Below are positions 45,389 to 57,010 of a DNA stretch of 64,000 nt, piece by piece. The stretch comes from Mantis religiosa (taxonomy: Eukaryota > Arthropoda > Insecta > Mantodea > Mantidae): assembly GCA_030765055.1 (NCBI GenBank), contig CM060954.1, forward strand, positions 107,676,054-107,740,053, in the 5' to 3' direction. Made by a program: the position numbers and the translations under genes. Below the pieces are notes generated by a model, which made no database searches, was not told the origin of the DNA, and saw only the letters and a list, made by a program, of their open reading frames with translations. The first letter of the stretch is position 1; the number at the start of each line of letters is the position of its first letter.

Positions 45389-45631
45389 ACTAGACATGAC
45401 ATCAACTTGGAAACATCTCTAATAAAATATGTTAATCACCCCATAGACCTTTCCGTATGGGAAAAAATTTTCATCAACAAAAATCGTCATAGAGTCATGA
45501 ATTTTGAAACTCCACCACCGGACATCTTTGACAAGTACATCACGCCATCTATTGACAAAACGGAGAAAGAGGAAACCACTACAACTTGCACTAGTCGAGT
45601 ATCAGCTGATGATAGGAGCAAGAGCTCTTGA
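45389..45631 (+). CDS. PLE family 2 nuclease tail (right arm)
   Basis: Repeats the last 80 codons or so of the left arm in inverted orientation (NTRHDINLETSLIKYVNHP, WEKIFINKNRHRVMNFE) and ends SADDRSKSS. It differs from the left arm at only one residue that I noticed (ITPS against IMPS). Not functional alone. Confidence 0.8.
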   Translation, partial: TRHDINLETSLIKYVNHPIDLSVWEKIFINKNRHRVMNFETPPPDIFDKYITPSIDKTEKEETTTTCTSRVSADDRSKSS

Positions 45632-46057
45632 AACATGTCCTGTGAATAAACAGTGTGAGTGAAGCAATGTGTCAATATCTTCTCGATTCACTTTTGTACT
45701 ACACTTACCCTTGCTGATGCATATTGCAATATCTATGTAAAACCGACACATGAAAGTAATTTAATTTATTGTAAGGATGGCACTGCTCTATGATGCATTT
45801 ATTAAAATTATAAAGTGTGTGAACAGGTTTTAAAGAATTTCAAGAATGATAAAAATGATTGTTATAATAAATATCAAATTACAATAAAAATAGCAGCTTT
45901 CTTATCTTATCGTTTTAAACAAAGGAAATGATGAGGCAAATTGGTCATCCAACTCTACTGCAGTAAAACACATACGTACAAAAACTCTGCTTTGTAACAT
46001 TTACCAATGATAAAATTTATAGTGGGGTGAAATTCAGAATAAGATGTGGGTTGAATG

Positions 46058-47369
46058 TACGAGGGCTGTTCAATAAAAAATGACCATAATTTTTTTACGG
46101 CCATAATTTTTTGCATTAAAATTCAATCTTATTATATTCTGTTAGCTTAATGTGAAACAAGCACTCTGTAGTAGTTTCATTGTTGGTACTCCTGGTTCCC
46201 ACCAGTGAGAACCAGGCACTTTCAAATGTTCAGTATCGCCTACCGCGCAATGAAGGTAACAGGCAAAGAACAATATGTGGCTTTGAAATTCTGCTTTTGT
46301 CTCAACAGATCTTCAGTTGAGGCCTATACAATGTTACAGGAAGTCTATGGAGATCTGTTCTTCCCACAGCGCAGTTTGAAGGTGGTTTAAAATGTTTAAG
46401 ACACAATCAATTTCAAAGGAAGGTGGACCCGGTGCTCCAGTTACTGCTCTTGTGGAAGAAAACATCAACACTGCTGCTGCCATTGTGAGACAGGATCGAC
46501 GAATTATCTTAAGATCACTTTCTGAAATACTGAACATTTCATTGGGTGCAACCCACACATTGGTGACAGAAATATTACACATGAGATGTGTTTGTGCGTG
46601 AAAGGTTCCAAGACTGTTGATTCCCGAACAAAAGGACATTCGCATCCAAGTCTGCATCCAGTTAAAGTTGATGTTAGAGGAAGATTGGAGTTTCTTTCAA
46701 ACGTAATCACTGCTGATGAAACTTGGCTACATCATTTTGATCCTGACAACAAACAGCAAAGCTCAGTGTGGAAATCTCCTTCATCACCAATCCCCAAAAA
46801 AGCAAAAGTGGTTGCTTCTGCTGGGAAAGTTATGGTCATCTCATTCTTTGATATTCATGGAATGGTTTATCAGCATGTTGTACCTGCACACACATCAGTA
46901 ACTGGACAATACTACAGGTATGTCCTGAAAACATTGCAAGTCCATATCAGGCGCCAAAGACCACATTTCTGTGAAGCAGGCTGGATGCTGCACCACGATA
47001 ATGTGCGGCTGCATACTGCTAATGTTGTTGCTGAATATCTTGCAAAAATCAACATGAAGTGCATCCCTCACCCTCCCTATAGTCCGGATTTAGCCCCATG
47101 TGACATTTTTCTATTCCCTAACTTGAACAAATACCTTCGAGGGAGGCATTATCCATCCTCAGAAGCAGTGGTGAAGGCTGTGGAGGCGATTTTTAAAGAT
47201 CTCTCAAAAAATGGTTTCCAGCATGTCTTTGAAGACTGGCAGAAACACTGGGATAAGTGCATTGCATTCAGGGGAAACTATTTTGAGAAGGACCATCAAA
47301 ATTATGAGGATGAGTAAAGGTATGTTGTCAAAAAAGATTGTGATCATTCTTTATTGAACAGCTCTCGTA
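46058..47369 (+). mobile_element. mariner element with TIRs, inserted in a LINE
   Basis: Inverted termini CGAGGGCTGTTCAATAAAAA (46060 onward) and TTTATTGAACAGCTCTCG (to 47367) are flanked by TA on both sides. The length is 1308 bp. Deleting it with one TA restores an open LINE reading frame across the junction (GLNV|LSEEV), so insertion boundaries are exact. Its TIRs differ from those of the mariner at 38443-39780, so it is a separate lineage. Confidence 0.95.
46226..47317 (+). pseudogene. mariner transposase, several frame breaks
   Basis: ATG at 46226 begins FSIAYRAMKVTGKEQYVALK, the helix-turn-helix N-terminus. The frame stops at 46388. A second frame gives EGGPGAPVTALVEENINTAA and RRIILRSLSEILNISLGATH to a TGA at 46599-46601 (probably from CGA). 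After another shift near 46698 a long frame runs to TAA at 47317. Catalytic blocks: ADETWLHHF, HHDNVRLHTAN and SPDLAPCDIFLF, with 34 residues between the last two Asp (D34D). End: FRGNYFEK. About 355 codons if intact; at least three breaks, so inactive and older than the copy at 38544-39616. Confidence 0.9.
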
Positions 47370-48699
47370 TTATCAGAAGAAGTAGAACACAAGTTAGGCT
47401 TAAGACAGGGGTGCAAATTGAATCCTATACTATTCAATTTGTTTATAGATGACATAATAGAGAGGGTTAAGGAAAGCAATGCCCATTGTCTAATAGTAAT
47501 GAACAAAGAGATCCCTGGTTTATTGTACGTGGATGCTTCAACAGTAGGAGCATGTGTAGTGTTTAACACCCGCTTTTACTACATATGGCACTGCAGGCAA
47601 AACAGTAGGAGCAGTTTCCCTAATAAGAAAAGGAATGGTTCATAGGAGACCAAAAGGTAGAAGTGGTAAATGAGTATGACTATTTGTGTAGCAGTGGAGG
47701 TTGGGCTGCACAAGCCAGAAAAGTGATAGCTAATGGCAGGGCGGCAATGTCAGGGGTTAAGAATATGTAAACATAAACTGGAGATGTCAGATGGTTAGAA
47801 AGAATTTATGAAGCCAGAACAATGTATGCAGTGGAGGTATGGAGCACATCAGAGATAGGTACAAAATTAGACCAAATGTACGGATTGTTTTGCAAAGAAC
47901 TACTAGGGCTGCCAAAATTGTCACCAACAGAGGTGGCATTACTAGAGTTAGGTAATACAAAAAGGAGGGGAATAATAATTAGAGAGAATATTGAAATTCT
48001 GGTAGAAGTGTATTAAAGGGCAGAAGGGGGAATTATTGAATCTGTGCATGAAGCAACAAAAAAGCATTAAAAATACAAATAGTTGGTGATCGGAATTGGA
48101 AAGAATGATTTTAAAGATAGGCATGGGAGATCTATGAAGAGCAGAGGAGACAAATTATAGCAGTTTTTGGAAGGAAGTGAGAACTAGCCTACAAGACAGA
48201 TGGGCAAGAGATATGGGAAAGTATAGAAGAAAAGAAATCTTTGAAATTTTATAAGCAATTAAAGACAGAGTGGGGTAGGGAAAAATGTATAGATCAATGT
48301 GGCAAAACTGAAAGAGGAGGCATAGCATGGATGAGAGTAGGAATATTATACTAAAAAGGGTTGAGAAGTAATGAGAATATGTGAATTTTGTGGAGATGAA
48401 GAAAGCACAGTTCATTACCCGATAGAATGTAAGGAGCTAACAAATTACAGGAGAGAAAAATATGGGATAAGAAATGGGACAATGTAAGTAAAGAGATATT
48501 GGCAGTATGCATGTTAACAGGGATGGGAGAAAAGAAAAATAGATGAATAGGAGATTTCTTATATAGGATAAGAGAACAGTGGAGGATAAAAGAAGTAATG
48601 GTCAAGAAGAAATGGCATCAAGCTGATCAGGAAAACCAAAGGCTTATAGCCAGGGGACCTGAGTCAGCAAGTAAATCTTAGGGTCAGCAATTTTGTATT

Positions 48700-49863
48700 T
48701 GTACAGGAGGTATAATAAAGCATTATCTATGTTAAATTTTATTGTACTGAATTTGTAATGGATACTGTACAAATAAATATCAAATTTACATCACTTTATT
48801 TTTATACAACTTCTACACATTATTCTTAAAAAAGTTTATATATCTATCTACTTACATATAAATATACTTTTCATTAATAGTTTCATAACACATTTTGCTG
48901 TAGATACAAGATGAATGCAGAAAACAAGAGCGAAAATTGAATGGTTAAAAGCAAGTCATTATATGAGTGACCTGAAATTCCAAACTGTTTACGTTGCATT
49001 GAGAGCAATAACTTAAAAGTGACATTTTAAAACATGATTAAGTATTGAAATTCACGTATGTTGTAATTTAAGGTCTGCCTTACAAGCAATAACAAGTCAT
49101 TATTCAAGAAATAGCACAGTAAATGAAATATTCCATTTGTTAAAACTGGTAGAAAATTTAGAGAAATGTTAGTTAAATGTTAGTCCTGTTGGATCCCAGT
49201 ACAAAGAATGGAAAAGAATGGGCTGATATGTTGGGGGGAAAAGGCATATAAATTAAAAATGATTAATTTATCTTTCCACTGTCAAATTACAAATGAATAA
49301 TAAAATAAAATAATTTAAAAAAGAATGTTGGGACACCGATGATGAATGGATGAAATCTAAGATCCAGAGAATTACCAACCAATAGTTTCAAAGACTATTT
49401 ACAGAAAACTGAAGATGTATGTAATGAACATTTCTTAAATTGATAACATTTTAATAAAATTGCTTGAATAGTTTTTAATATAATTAAAAATTACAACCTG
49501 TTATACCTAAAGGGAGTTTGGGATGGGAAATTTTCTTGAAAAAGTTTGCACCACATATTTGAAGAGCTAATAAATGAACTCAAAAATCCAATTTAAGAAA
49601 ATATTTTGATTCTGAGTTTTGCTCCTCTCTCTCTCTTTGACACTAACATTAGCACCCACAACAAAAAACGAAATTTTTCTATGGAGCACAATGTTTCATT
49701 CATTTACTTTTCTACTTTTAAGAGGTATGTCATTAATTCTGAACTAAATATATATTTAACACTAGCAAAATTATCAGGGGCCACAGCATCAAGTAATCAA
49801 CACACAATGCTTCACGTGTAATGAAATATATATATAAATTACAATATAAAAATTGAAACTAAC
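48700..49863. other. Intronic AT-rich sequence, nothing recognised
   Basis: Within PXMP2-like intron 1. No element or exon recognised; a frame at 49606-49821 has no signature. Confidence 0.5.
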
Positions 49864-49952
49864 CTGCTAATACATTTTGTTCTTACTGGATGAGTATAAA
49901 GCTGCTCAAAATATACACCCAGCAGATTGAAAAGGGGCTTTGAAAGTGCCAT
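49864..49952 (-). CDS. PXMP2: PXMP2-like peroxisomal membrane protein, exon 1 (start)
   Basis: ATG at 49952-49950 opens MALSKPLFNLLGVYFEQLYT and HPVRTKCIS, with donor GTTAGT after 49864. The four exons join as 89+96+163+120 nt in one frame, 156 codons without a stop. The product belongs to the Mpv17/PXMP2/PMP22 family: small four-helix membrane proteins. PXMP2 forms a pore for small solutes in the peroxisomal membrane. Resemblance to PXMP2 (Y-L-x-x-L-Y-T-H-P-V-x-T-K in helix 1; no mitochondrial presequence) is better than to Mpv17 itself. The usual length is about 190 residues, so one last exon is missing from my reading. The start codon lies 723 bp from that of HID1 on the opposite strand. 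The introns of 5.5, 0.1 and 0.9 kb hold mariner, LINE, PLE and MITE copies. Confidence 0.85.
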
Positions 49953-50675
49953 ATTTTTCTGTAACAGAATACAATTATAATTATCTTGTTACTACACGTC
50001 CTATATCTAAAGCAGAAAATAATATCCAATTTGTAAAATATGAAGGTATAAATTCAATTTATGGTAGGTTGTTGGGTTAGTTTATTTTCCAGATGAGTAG
50101 CAATCTTAAATTGACAGTTCGCTGCTTATAGTGCTATCGTAACGCTAAAAATAAATATGTATACCATATTATTTTAAAATTATACCTCGTCTTAAAACCT
50201 TAATATTCTTCAAAAACTGTATATCATTTACATCAATTCCTTATCATCTGTTTACCACCCCTCAGTTTCTCCCACTCATTTCTCATATCATAGAAATCAT
50301 AACACCAACCTATACACAGTTATAGAGATTTAAATACCTTAAATAGATCAACTATACAACACGTTTTGTTCAGAAATATTACAAAGTATTTAGTTTTATA
50401 TATACGTTTTTTCAACTTTATAGCATTATTTCAGTTGCCATCATTTATATACTCATAGAAATTTTTTTTACAAATTTGTAACGTTGCCCAACCCTAGCTC
50501 GCCCACGTATTATCTAGTTTTCCCCACCACCTGTGGGCACCTGGCAGAAGTAATCGATGGGGGTTTATAATAATGTTGTGCCAGCTGCGTAAAGAATCTA
50601 AATTTTAGAGAGTAAATACTTCGAATTGCAGCTATTATTGGGTTATAAAGGAAAATTATTTCATGTGGTAATATA
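49953..50675. promoter_or_regulatory. Putative bidirectional promoter between PXMP2-like and HID1
   Basis: The 723 bp between two divergent start codons contains no repeat that I could recognise, unlike nearly all surrounding DNA. CpG-containing motifs are present near 50500-50590 (GCTCGCCCACGTATTATC; GCTGCGTAAAGAATC). Both 5'UTRs must begin in or pass through it, unless there are upstream non-coding exons. No TATA box can be assigned with confidence. Confidence 0.5.
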
Positions 50676-50741
50676 ATGGGAAATACAGATACGAAGCTAA
50701 ATTTCAGAAAAGCTGTGGTGCAGCTCACATCGAAAACACAG
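50676..50741 (+). CDS. HID1: HID1, exon 1 (start)
   Basis: ATG at 50676 opens MGNTDTKLNFRKAVVQLTSK followed by TQ and donor GTGAGA. This is the unmistakable N-terminus of HID1 (human MGSTDSKLNFRKAVIQLTTKTQ), including Gly2 with Thr at position 6, the N-myristoylation pattern known for the family. HID1 is a peripheral Golgi/trans-Golgi protein needed for dense-core vesicle and large-granule formation. The first four coding exons (66+214+158+54 nt) join in frame to 164 codons without a stop; the full protein is about 790 residues, so most of the gene lies to the right of the window. Confidence 0.95.
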
Positions 50742-51720
50742 GTGAGAGGAACTGTCAATTTTGACAACCTTTAAGTACACCAAATACAATCATAATTGTA
50801 AATAAATGCTTCTAAAACGTTACCCGAGATATCCTTGACATTTAATGTGGTTCTCGCAGACAAACATTTACGCAGGCAAATTTGTGATATGCTTGGTTGT
50901 ACGTTACAAGCGTGTCATTTTCAAGTTCCTTGCACAAAGAAATCGTTTCCATAAGTTAGATATTTACTTCTGGGAATTTAACAGCCTTTGTCTTTGGTTT
51001 ACATAGCTGTTTTACAGTTATTTTCATTGGTTTAGGAAGTTAATAAGTAATGCGTTAACTAATTGCACTGTGTCAGCGGTTTGTGTTATCCAGTTTATTC
51101 TCAGTGAGGATATATTTATAACATACTGCGTTAAGAAAATATTAATGTCTTAATATTAAGAACAAGCTATTGTGCTGGAACTCTGTGTTAAGTATGGTCA
51201 CGAAGAAAAACAAACGTTTCATGTGTTTGCTGTAATTAGATTAAACTTTAATCTTCTTTACCTCAGATTAAAAATCTGTATGAACGAATTTATTTCTCTT
51301 CAAACTAATACATTTCATACAAAAAACTCACAAACTTCATATCAGATTACATGGCATTACAAAAGTCTTTCTATTCCTATCTGTTACATATCTGCTTGAG
51401 TTGTTTCTGTCATGAATGTACACACACCATGGCTATCTGTTCTTTCCATATTATTTATTTTTTATGTTTAATAAATATATCAGGATAAAAGGTTAAAAAC
51501 ACTATTTAGTATTATGTTTATGTAGAAAATGTTGATATCCAAACAAGATAGCTGAACTCAATATTTTTGTTTTAAGCCTGTCATATTAATCAGTTGCCAG
51601 GCATTGAATAATGCTTAATAACCCCATTCATTTACTTGGACTGTAAGTGTTAACATTTATTATTTTTTAAATAAGGAATGTTACATCAGGACTAATCAGT
51701 CTCAACTGGATATTTTTTTT

Positions 51721-52005
51721 GGCCGCGCTGTGGCTCAGTGGTTAGACCGCTTGGATCGAACCCGGGCCGCCTTGGTGAGAGCTCTCACCAAGGCGGCCCG
51801 GGTTCGATCCCAGGCGACCGCAAAGTGAGATTTGTGGTGGACAACACGGCGCTGGGCGCTGGGGCGGGTTTTCTCCAGGATCTCCGGTTTCCCCTGCCAT
51901 CTCATTCCACCAGTGCTCCATCTTCATCTCATGTATCATCAGTGTCATCGCCTGCCGTGCCGTATATAGTAAAAGCAGGCGTTAAACACTACACATTTCA
52001 TTTTT
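51721..52005 (+). repeat. tRNA-derived SINE (family 2) with internal palindrome
   Basis: Head GCGCTGTGGCTCAGTGGTTA (A box region) and GGTTCGATCCCAGG (B box). Body AAAGTGAGATTTGTGGTGGA, CTCCGGTTTCCCCTGCCA, as in the copy at 16244-16589. TGGATATTTTT near 51709-51719 and 52006-52016 looks like the TSD. A perfect 58-bp palindrome (51753-51810) lies inside the head, duplicating the B-box segment in inverse orientation. Confidence 0.88.
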
Positions 52006-52117
52006 TGGATATTTTTAAAAATAATTTTCCATAGTGGTACTTTCATAATATTGCTCTGATTGTGCTCAAAACTTAACAGAACATCTATACTTATTACAAA
52101 ATAAATCACCTAAAGTT

Positions 52118-52152
52118 AAAAAAAAAAAAAAAAAAATAGAAAAAAAAAAGGA
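52118..52152. repeat. A-rich tract
   Basis: Two A runs interrupted by TAG; may be the tail of a lost retroposon, but no body is recognisable. Confidence 0.8.
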
Positions 52153-53603
52153 AAAATAGCATGCATAAGATACAAAATTTGGTATGTATTAAGCATTTGT
52201 TAATGAAATGAAGAAAATACATATATGGTGTGTTTAATTAAGTTTTATTTAGTCCATAGCATTTTTTACTATAGTAAAACAGTAGTTCCACCCAGAAATT
52301 GATGTCAAGATTTCATCAGAAATGCTTGTCTGGATTCTCTGAATAAAAAAAAGCATTTTTTTAGAAAATGTTCTATGGATGGGTTGGGTGGAGGGAGAGA
52401 GACCAGCATAACTCAAAAACAAAGTCAGGTTCATTATCTAGCTCCTGACTCAGTTGGGACACAAAAGATTTTCAAGAAAATGCCTCTACCCCAAACTTTT
52501 TTCATGGAAACATTTTTGAAATATTTCATTTTCTCAAAAATGACTAACTCTTTTAATTAAAATACTGTATGTTAAAGATATTGTATATATTAAATTTTTC
52601 AAGAATACCCTGTGAAGTTCTTTTCATTCAGAGGAATTTTGTATAGTCTTGTATAACTGGTAAATGTTAAGCAATAGACAAAACCATACTGCAAAAAAGT
52701 TAGATCTTTTTAAAATACACACTTTAGTCAAAGAACCTTTTTGACACTCTACTGTGCTTATTAATCAGGTGAAGTATTTATTTGCCAAAAATGTATTATT
52801 GAGATTTCACTGGAAATACATTTAGTCATGGCAGCAGCTAATATCCACTGTAAAAGGATTAAGTGTAAGTCACCCCAGTCTACCATCTTTGTTATTTGCT
52901 GCCATGAAGAGCAATAATGGAACATTCAATGTTTGATTGCTGATGTCACAAACTGGAAATACATACTCTCTGATGTTTCCAGACTATTCAATTTTGGCAA
53001 ATCTAGAAGAATAGATTTTGACAATGTTCCATTCAGATAGTTCCAGAAACGTTGGTTTCCAGATCCATCTTGCAGTGACACTGCAGGTTACATAAGATAG
53101 CAGAGCACCATGGTGAGCCAATGAAGAGTGAGAGCAAGAGTCGGATTGTGCAAGCTTTAGAGCTCTAAAGTGAATATTAGTCTGCAAGAAGCAAAGAAAA
53201 GCTTTGAGCAGTGCAAATTGATGTGCACAACACACTTAAAGAAATGTGCTATTTTGATAAATAAAGTGAGTTCAGTACATCCTGGTGGTGGTGTCATTTT
53301 AGCCAAAATATTTTGAATTCTGTGAATCCAAGAAATCATATTAAAAGAAGTTCCATATGTGTGCTTGTGTGTGTGTGCGCGCGCGCACATAACTCAAGTG
53401 ACAAGATTTTCAAGAAAATCCCTCCAATCCAGACTAACCTTTACATAGAACATACTTTTATTTTCTCAAAAGTAGCTGTAATGACTTACATTAAATTACC
53501 ATGTGTTTAATTTATATCCTGAATATTTGCATAATTGGTAAATCATAAGAGATAGAATAAAATCTTACTTCACAAAAAATGTAGAACTCCTTAAAACACA
53601 CAA

Positions 53604-53607
<4 letters not shown>

Positions 53608-53677
<70 letters not shown>
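53608..53677. repeat. (CT)n microsatellite
   Basis: About 70 bp of pure CT repeat. The Arg-Glu frame on the minus strand is an artefact. A short GT/GC run lies at 53368-53387. Confidence 0.97.
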
Positions 53678-53683
<6 letters not shown>

Positions 53684-54246
53684 CTTGTTGTGAGAGGGAA
53701 TCTTTTGGAGATGTTCCCTGTTATTTGCATTTTCCAATACTTTTCTCAAATGAGAAGTTATTCATTCTTTTATCTCTTGGCTATGCAAAGAGAATGGAAT
53801 TTCATAGCTGTCACATATGAATCAGTTCTTAAAAGAAGTGACACTTTCTTAAAGCCTATTCTATTTGCATATTTTGTTGCACCAACTAGTAAATTTCCAG
53901 TAATCCATATTGTTTCTCCATTAACATGAAGTAGATAGAGGAAAAAGCATTTGTAAGAATCGTTCGTACAAGAGTAGAGAAAGTCATGAGTGGAACAGAT
54001 TTTTTGTCTTAAGCCATTTTCTAGATGTTTATTATTAATGGTTGAAATTTGTCAACACTTTATATACTTATACATTCACTTGTTTATTGCGATTACATAT
54101 AATCAGTACAGACTTTTAAGGCCAGCATACAGCAAGTTCTTAAACATTTGGTTATTTTTTATTCCCTTTGTAGCTCTATACCGAAATGTGTAATATACCT
54201 AGCCATTTTTGCAAAGGTGTATCTAAATTAAAATAAAGCAGATGGA

Positions 54247-54249
<3 letters not shown>

Positions 54250-54310
<61 letters not shown>
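54250..54310. repeat. (AT)n microsatellite
   Basis: About 60 bp of TA repeat directly abutting the SINE at 54311. Confidence 0.97.
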
Positions 54311-54313
<3 letters not shown>

Positions 54314-54513
54314 GCAATGTTGTCATCTCGGACGATGAATGAAATTGGTGAAATAATGCTCAAATAGTAGTTACCTGACATTCATCTTTCAGGATAAGGG
54401 TAATTAACCCCTGGAAAAAATCTTATCCAGGTAACTCACCCTGTCTGAGATTCAAACTCGGGACCTCTTGAATATGAGGCAGACACACTACCATCTATGC
54501 TACTGAGGTGGGC
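54311..54513 (-). repeat. tRNA-derived SINE (family 1)
   Basis: Inverse copy: CCTGCAATGTTGTCATCTCG at the left, GAGATTCAAACTCGGGACCT (B-box complement) and CTACTGAGGTGGGC at the right. The (AT)n tract lies where the A-rich tail would be, probably having grown from it. Confidence 0.85.
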
Positions 54514-54742
54514 TTCATAGAATAATTTGTATATCTGCCATGAAGTGATAGAGAAAGTCATGTAAATGTAACACATAATTATTTTTTCTCCTTTTGATAT
54601 TTATATAAAACTTAACAATAAATATCATTCCCATCAAGTTAATTTAAATATGCTCTTCATATTCAAAGATTCATATTCTTAGATTCGAAAATTAAGAGTA
54701 TTTTTACTGAACTTTAATATAACATACAGGTATTACAAAAAT

Positions 54743-54965
54743 AAAAATATTTGTAAAAGAATCCACTTAAGAAGTTGATATTAATACTTCCTTCTTTTTT
54801 ATAAATAAATGTAATATAATTCTTTAATATAAATATAATATAATAATATAATTATATAAATAATATAATTATTATTAATATAATAAAATAATTATTTATT
54901 ATAAAGAAGAAGGAAGTATTAACATCAATTTCTTAAGTGGAGATTCTTTTACAAATATTTTTGTG
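54743..54965. repeat. Hairpin with AT-rich loop
   Basis: Arms TATTTGTAAAAGAATCCACT ... ATACTTCCTTC (54745-54797) and GAAGGAAGTATTAAC ... TCTTTTACAAATATTTTT (54907-54962) are inverted over about 52 bases. The 105-base loop is almost pure A/T (ATAATATAAT-type). Confidence 0.85.
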
Positions 54966-56262
54966 TAATATTTGTTGCTTCACTGTGACTAGCTTCATTT
55001 TCTGTGTGATAACAGTAGGTTTTCCTGTTCTGATTGTATTTGCAAAACTTTAATTGCTTTTTATCAATGAGTAACACTACCATATTGAATAGGATGCTAA
55101 CATGCACTTTACATAGATACAGATGTAGAACAGACGTTATACATTTGAGACTCTAGAAAGACTGTTTTATGATACCATATAAATGTGTCATGCAGCTTAA
55201 CTTACATCATTGTTATAAATAGATGACCATGGTTCAGGATATGTATATGTAAATTTGCATCTGGCTTTAATTTATTACTATCGTATGTCATGTATTATTA
55301 ATTGCATTTACTTTATATATTACTTAAGGGAAGATATTACATTTGGCTAAGAAATTCATGGTTGACAGTACTCTAGAATAGGCATGTTTTTTTAAAAAAA
55401 TGATATGTAACATATTCTGCTCCAGTCATTTCAGAGATATCCCTTATTTTTGTTACTATTCATATATGATGCTATTCTTGTATTAATTTTTTATATAAAT
55501 AATGAAGTGATGCATTTATTGGACTCGGTTAAATGTGGAAACATTTTCAACTATTTAAAGTTAATTGGAATGAGACCAAAATGAAAAAGAGATCTCTTTG
55601 CATTAATATATTCATGTAGTATTAACATTTATAGAGGTTTTGGCGTGTAAAAATTTGAATGTGTGTACAAGACAAAATATTTTAGAAGCAGCAAGTTACT
55701 CAGTGTAATCTGTACAATTGTGTGCACAATTGCAATGAGAATTATATTTTTCTTGTAAGGGTTTATGTATTTCTAATAATTTCCCAGTTATATAAAATGG
55801 AGCAAGTAGAAGATAACACCACAGGTAAAAATTCAAAATTTTGTTTATTATGCCTTTATCACACACATGAGATTTTAATCAGAATCATTGAAGACCCTCA
55901 CATGCTACATGCATGCTTACACACACTTGCTCTCCCTCACACTCTCTATCTTCTGAATCTTAAAATCAAATATTTAGGCAAACCCTGCTAATCCTCTAGC
56001 TACCATATTTACGCAGTAGAGTTAAAGGTTTTATACATATGTTCATGAACCATGTATATCAAAAAGTCATAATATAAGACAAACTACCTTGAAATTTGGT
56101 ATCTTTTAAGAATACAAATACAATTTTAACAAGATTGGATCCAGTTCAAGTAATCTTAAAATGTCAATTTTTTGGTTTTTGAAACTTGCTATAATGACTA
56201 ATGAAACAGTTATATGTTTGAAACAGTGATATAAATAAAATATGTATTTCTTAAAGAGTATG

Positions 56263-57010
56263 GACTATGATATAGTGAAGCCAAAATTAATATAATTTTG
56301 AGTCGAACTAGTAATCCATGCTCCATATATTGCTAGGTTTACCTAGAACATGTTTTGTTAGGACCTTCCTAACATCCTCAGTTATTCCAGTGTTTAAGGA
56401 CTATGACACAACGAAGCACAAAATTAATATAATTTTGAGTCAGACTAATACTCAATGCTCCACATATTGCTAGTATTTACCTAGAACGCGTTTCGTTAGG
56501 ATCTTCCTAACATCATCGGCTGTTGTCGACTAATGGACGTTGGTTTGGTGAACTCATTGGATATGATAGGTGCTTGTCTGTTGGTATCTTGATGAACTTG
56601 AAGTTTGGGTATTCTTCAAAGGCAGTGTCGAAATTAAATCATTTTCTTTCATATTTCTTTATGAAGATTTTTTCCCATGTGGTTAAAGCAGCTGGACCTT
56701 GGACACTTTTTAATAAGTGGATTTCTCATTCTATATAATGATTCTCCTTCCAAAAATGGTACGCTACCACCGATTTATCTATTTCTTTGTTCCTGATGTT
56801 CCTAAAGTGCTCTTTAATCCTAATGTTAGAGTTCCTTTTTGTTTTTCCAATGTAAAAGTTGTCACAGCCTTTGCAGTTTGTGGTACACACCTGATTTTTT
56901 ATCTGTGGATATCTCCTTTATATTATGTGATTTCAAAATGTGCATTAAACAAATGCTCTGTTCATGTTCGTTTATTGAGAAGTCTGGGCTGGCAGAGCAT
57001 TGTTTTGGTA
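56263..57010 (-). pseudogene. PLE family 3 nuclease remnant with tandem terminal repeats
   Basis: Two direct copies of the terminal repeat lie at about 56263-56395 and 56396-56520 (AATTTTGAGTC(G/A), CATATTGCTAG, CTTCCTAACATC). Beyond them the minus strand encodes FYIGKTKRNSNIRIKEHFRN with NKEIDKSVVAYHFW (56860-56740), then WEKIFIKKYERK and a tail. These are the YIG half and zinc-ligand region of a PLE nuclease. The RT portion is lost, and the plus-strand frames across 56717-57175 are shadows. Confidence 0.8.

Larger units (their letters stand above)
44912..45700. mobile_element. PLE family 2, palindromic copy with 12-bp TSD
   Basis: ACACTTACCCTT at 44900-44911 and 45701-45712 flanks the insert. 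The left part (44950-45388) carries the element on the minus strand, the right part (45389-45700) the same sequence inverted. Outer ends show AAAGTGAATCGAGAAGATAT and its complement. The coding tails in both arms are almost identical. It lies in PXMP2-like intron 1. Confidence 0.93.
45960..48690 (+). pseudogene. Non-LTR retrotransposon RT (degenerate), interrupted by mariner
   Basis: Left of the mariner the frame reads NDKIYSGVKFRIRCGLNV. Right of it LSEEVEHKLGLRQGCKLNP follows, then ILFNLFIDDIIERVKESN and LLYVDAS (degenerate YADD). After frameshifts: EYDYLCSSGGWAAQARK, then RIYEARTMYAVEVWSTSEIG with LFCKELLGLPKLSP (47800-48016). The C-terminal knuckle CEFCGDEESTVHYPIECKEL is at about 48373-48440. 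Order and motifs are those of a LINE RT and its C-terminal region; the YADD core is mutated and many stops are present. It sits in PXMP2-like intron 1. Confidence 0.85.

Noticed and set aside
53512..53730. Arg-Glu repeat protein
   Set aside because: Translation of the (CT)n tract on the minus strand.
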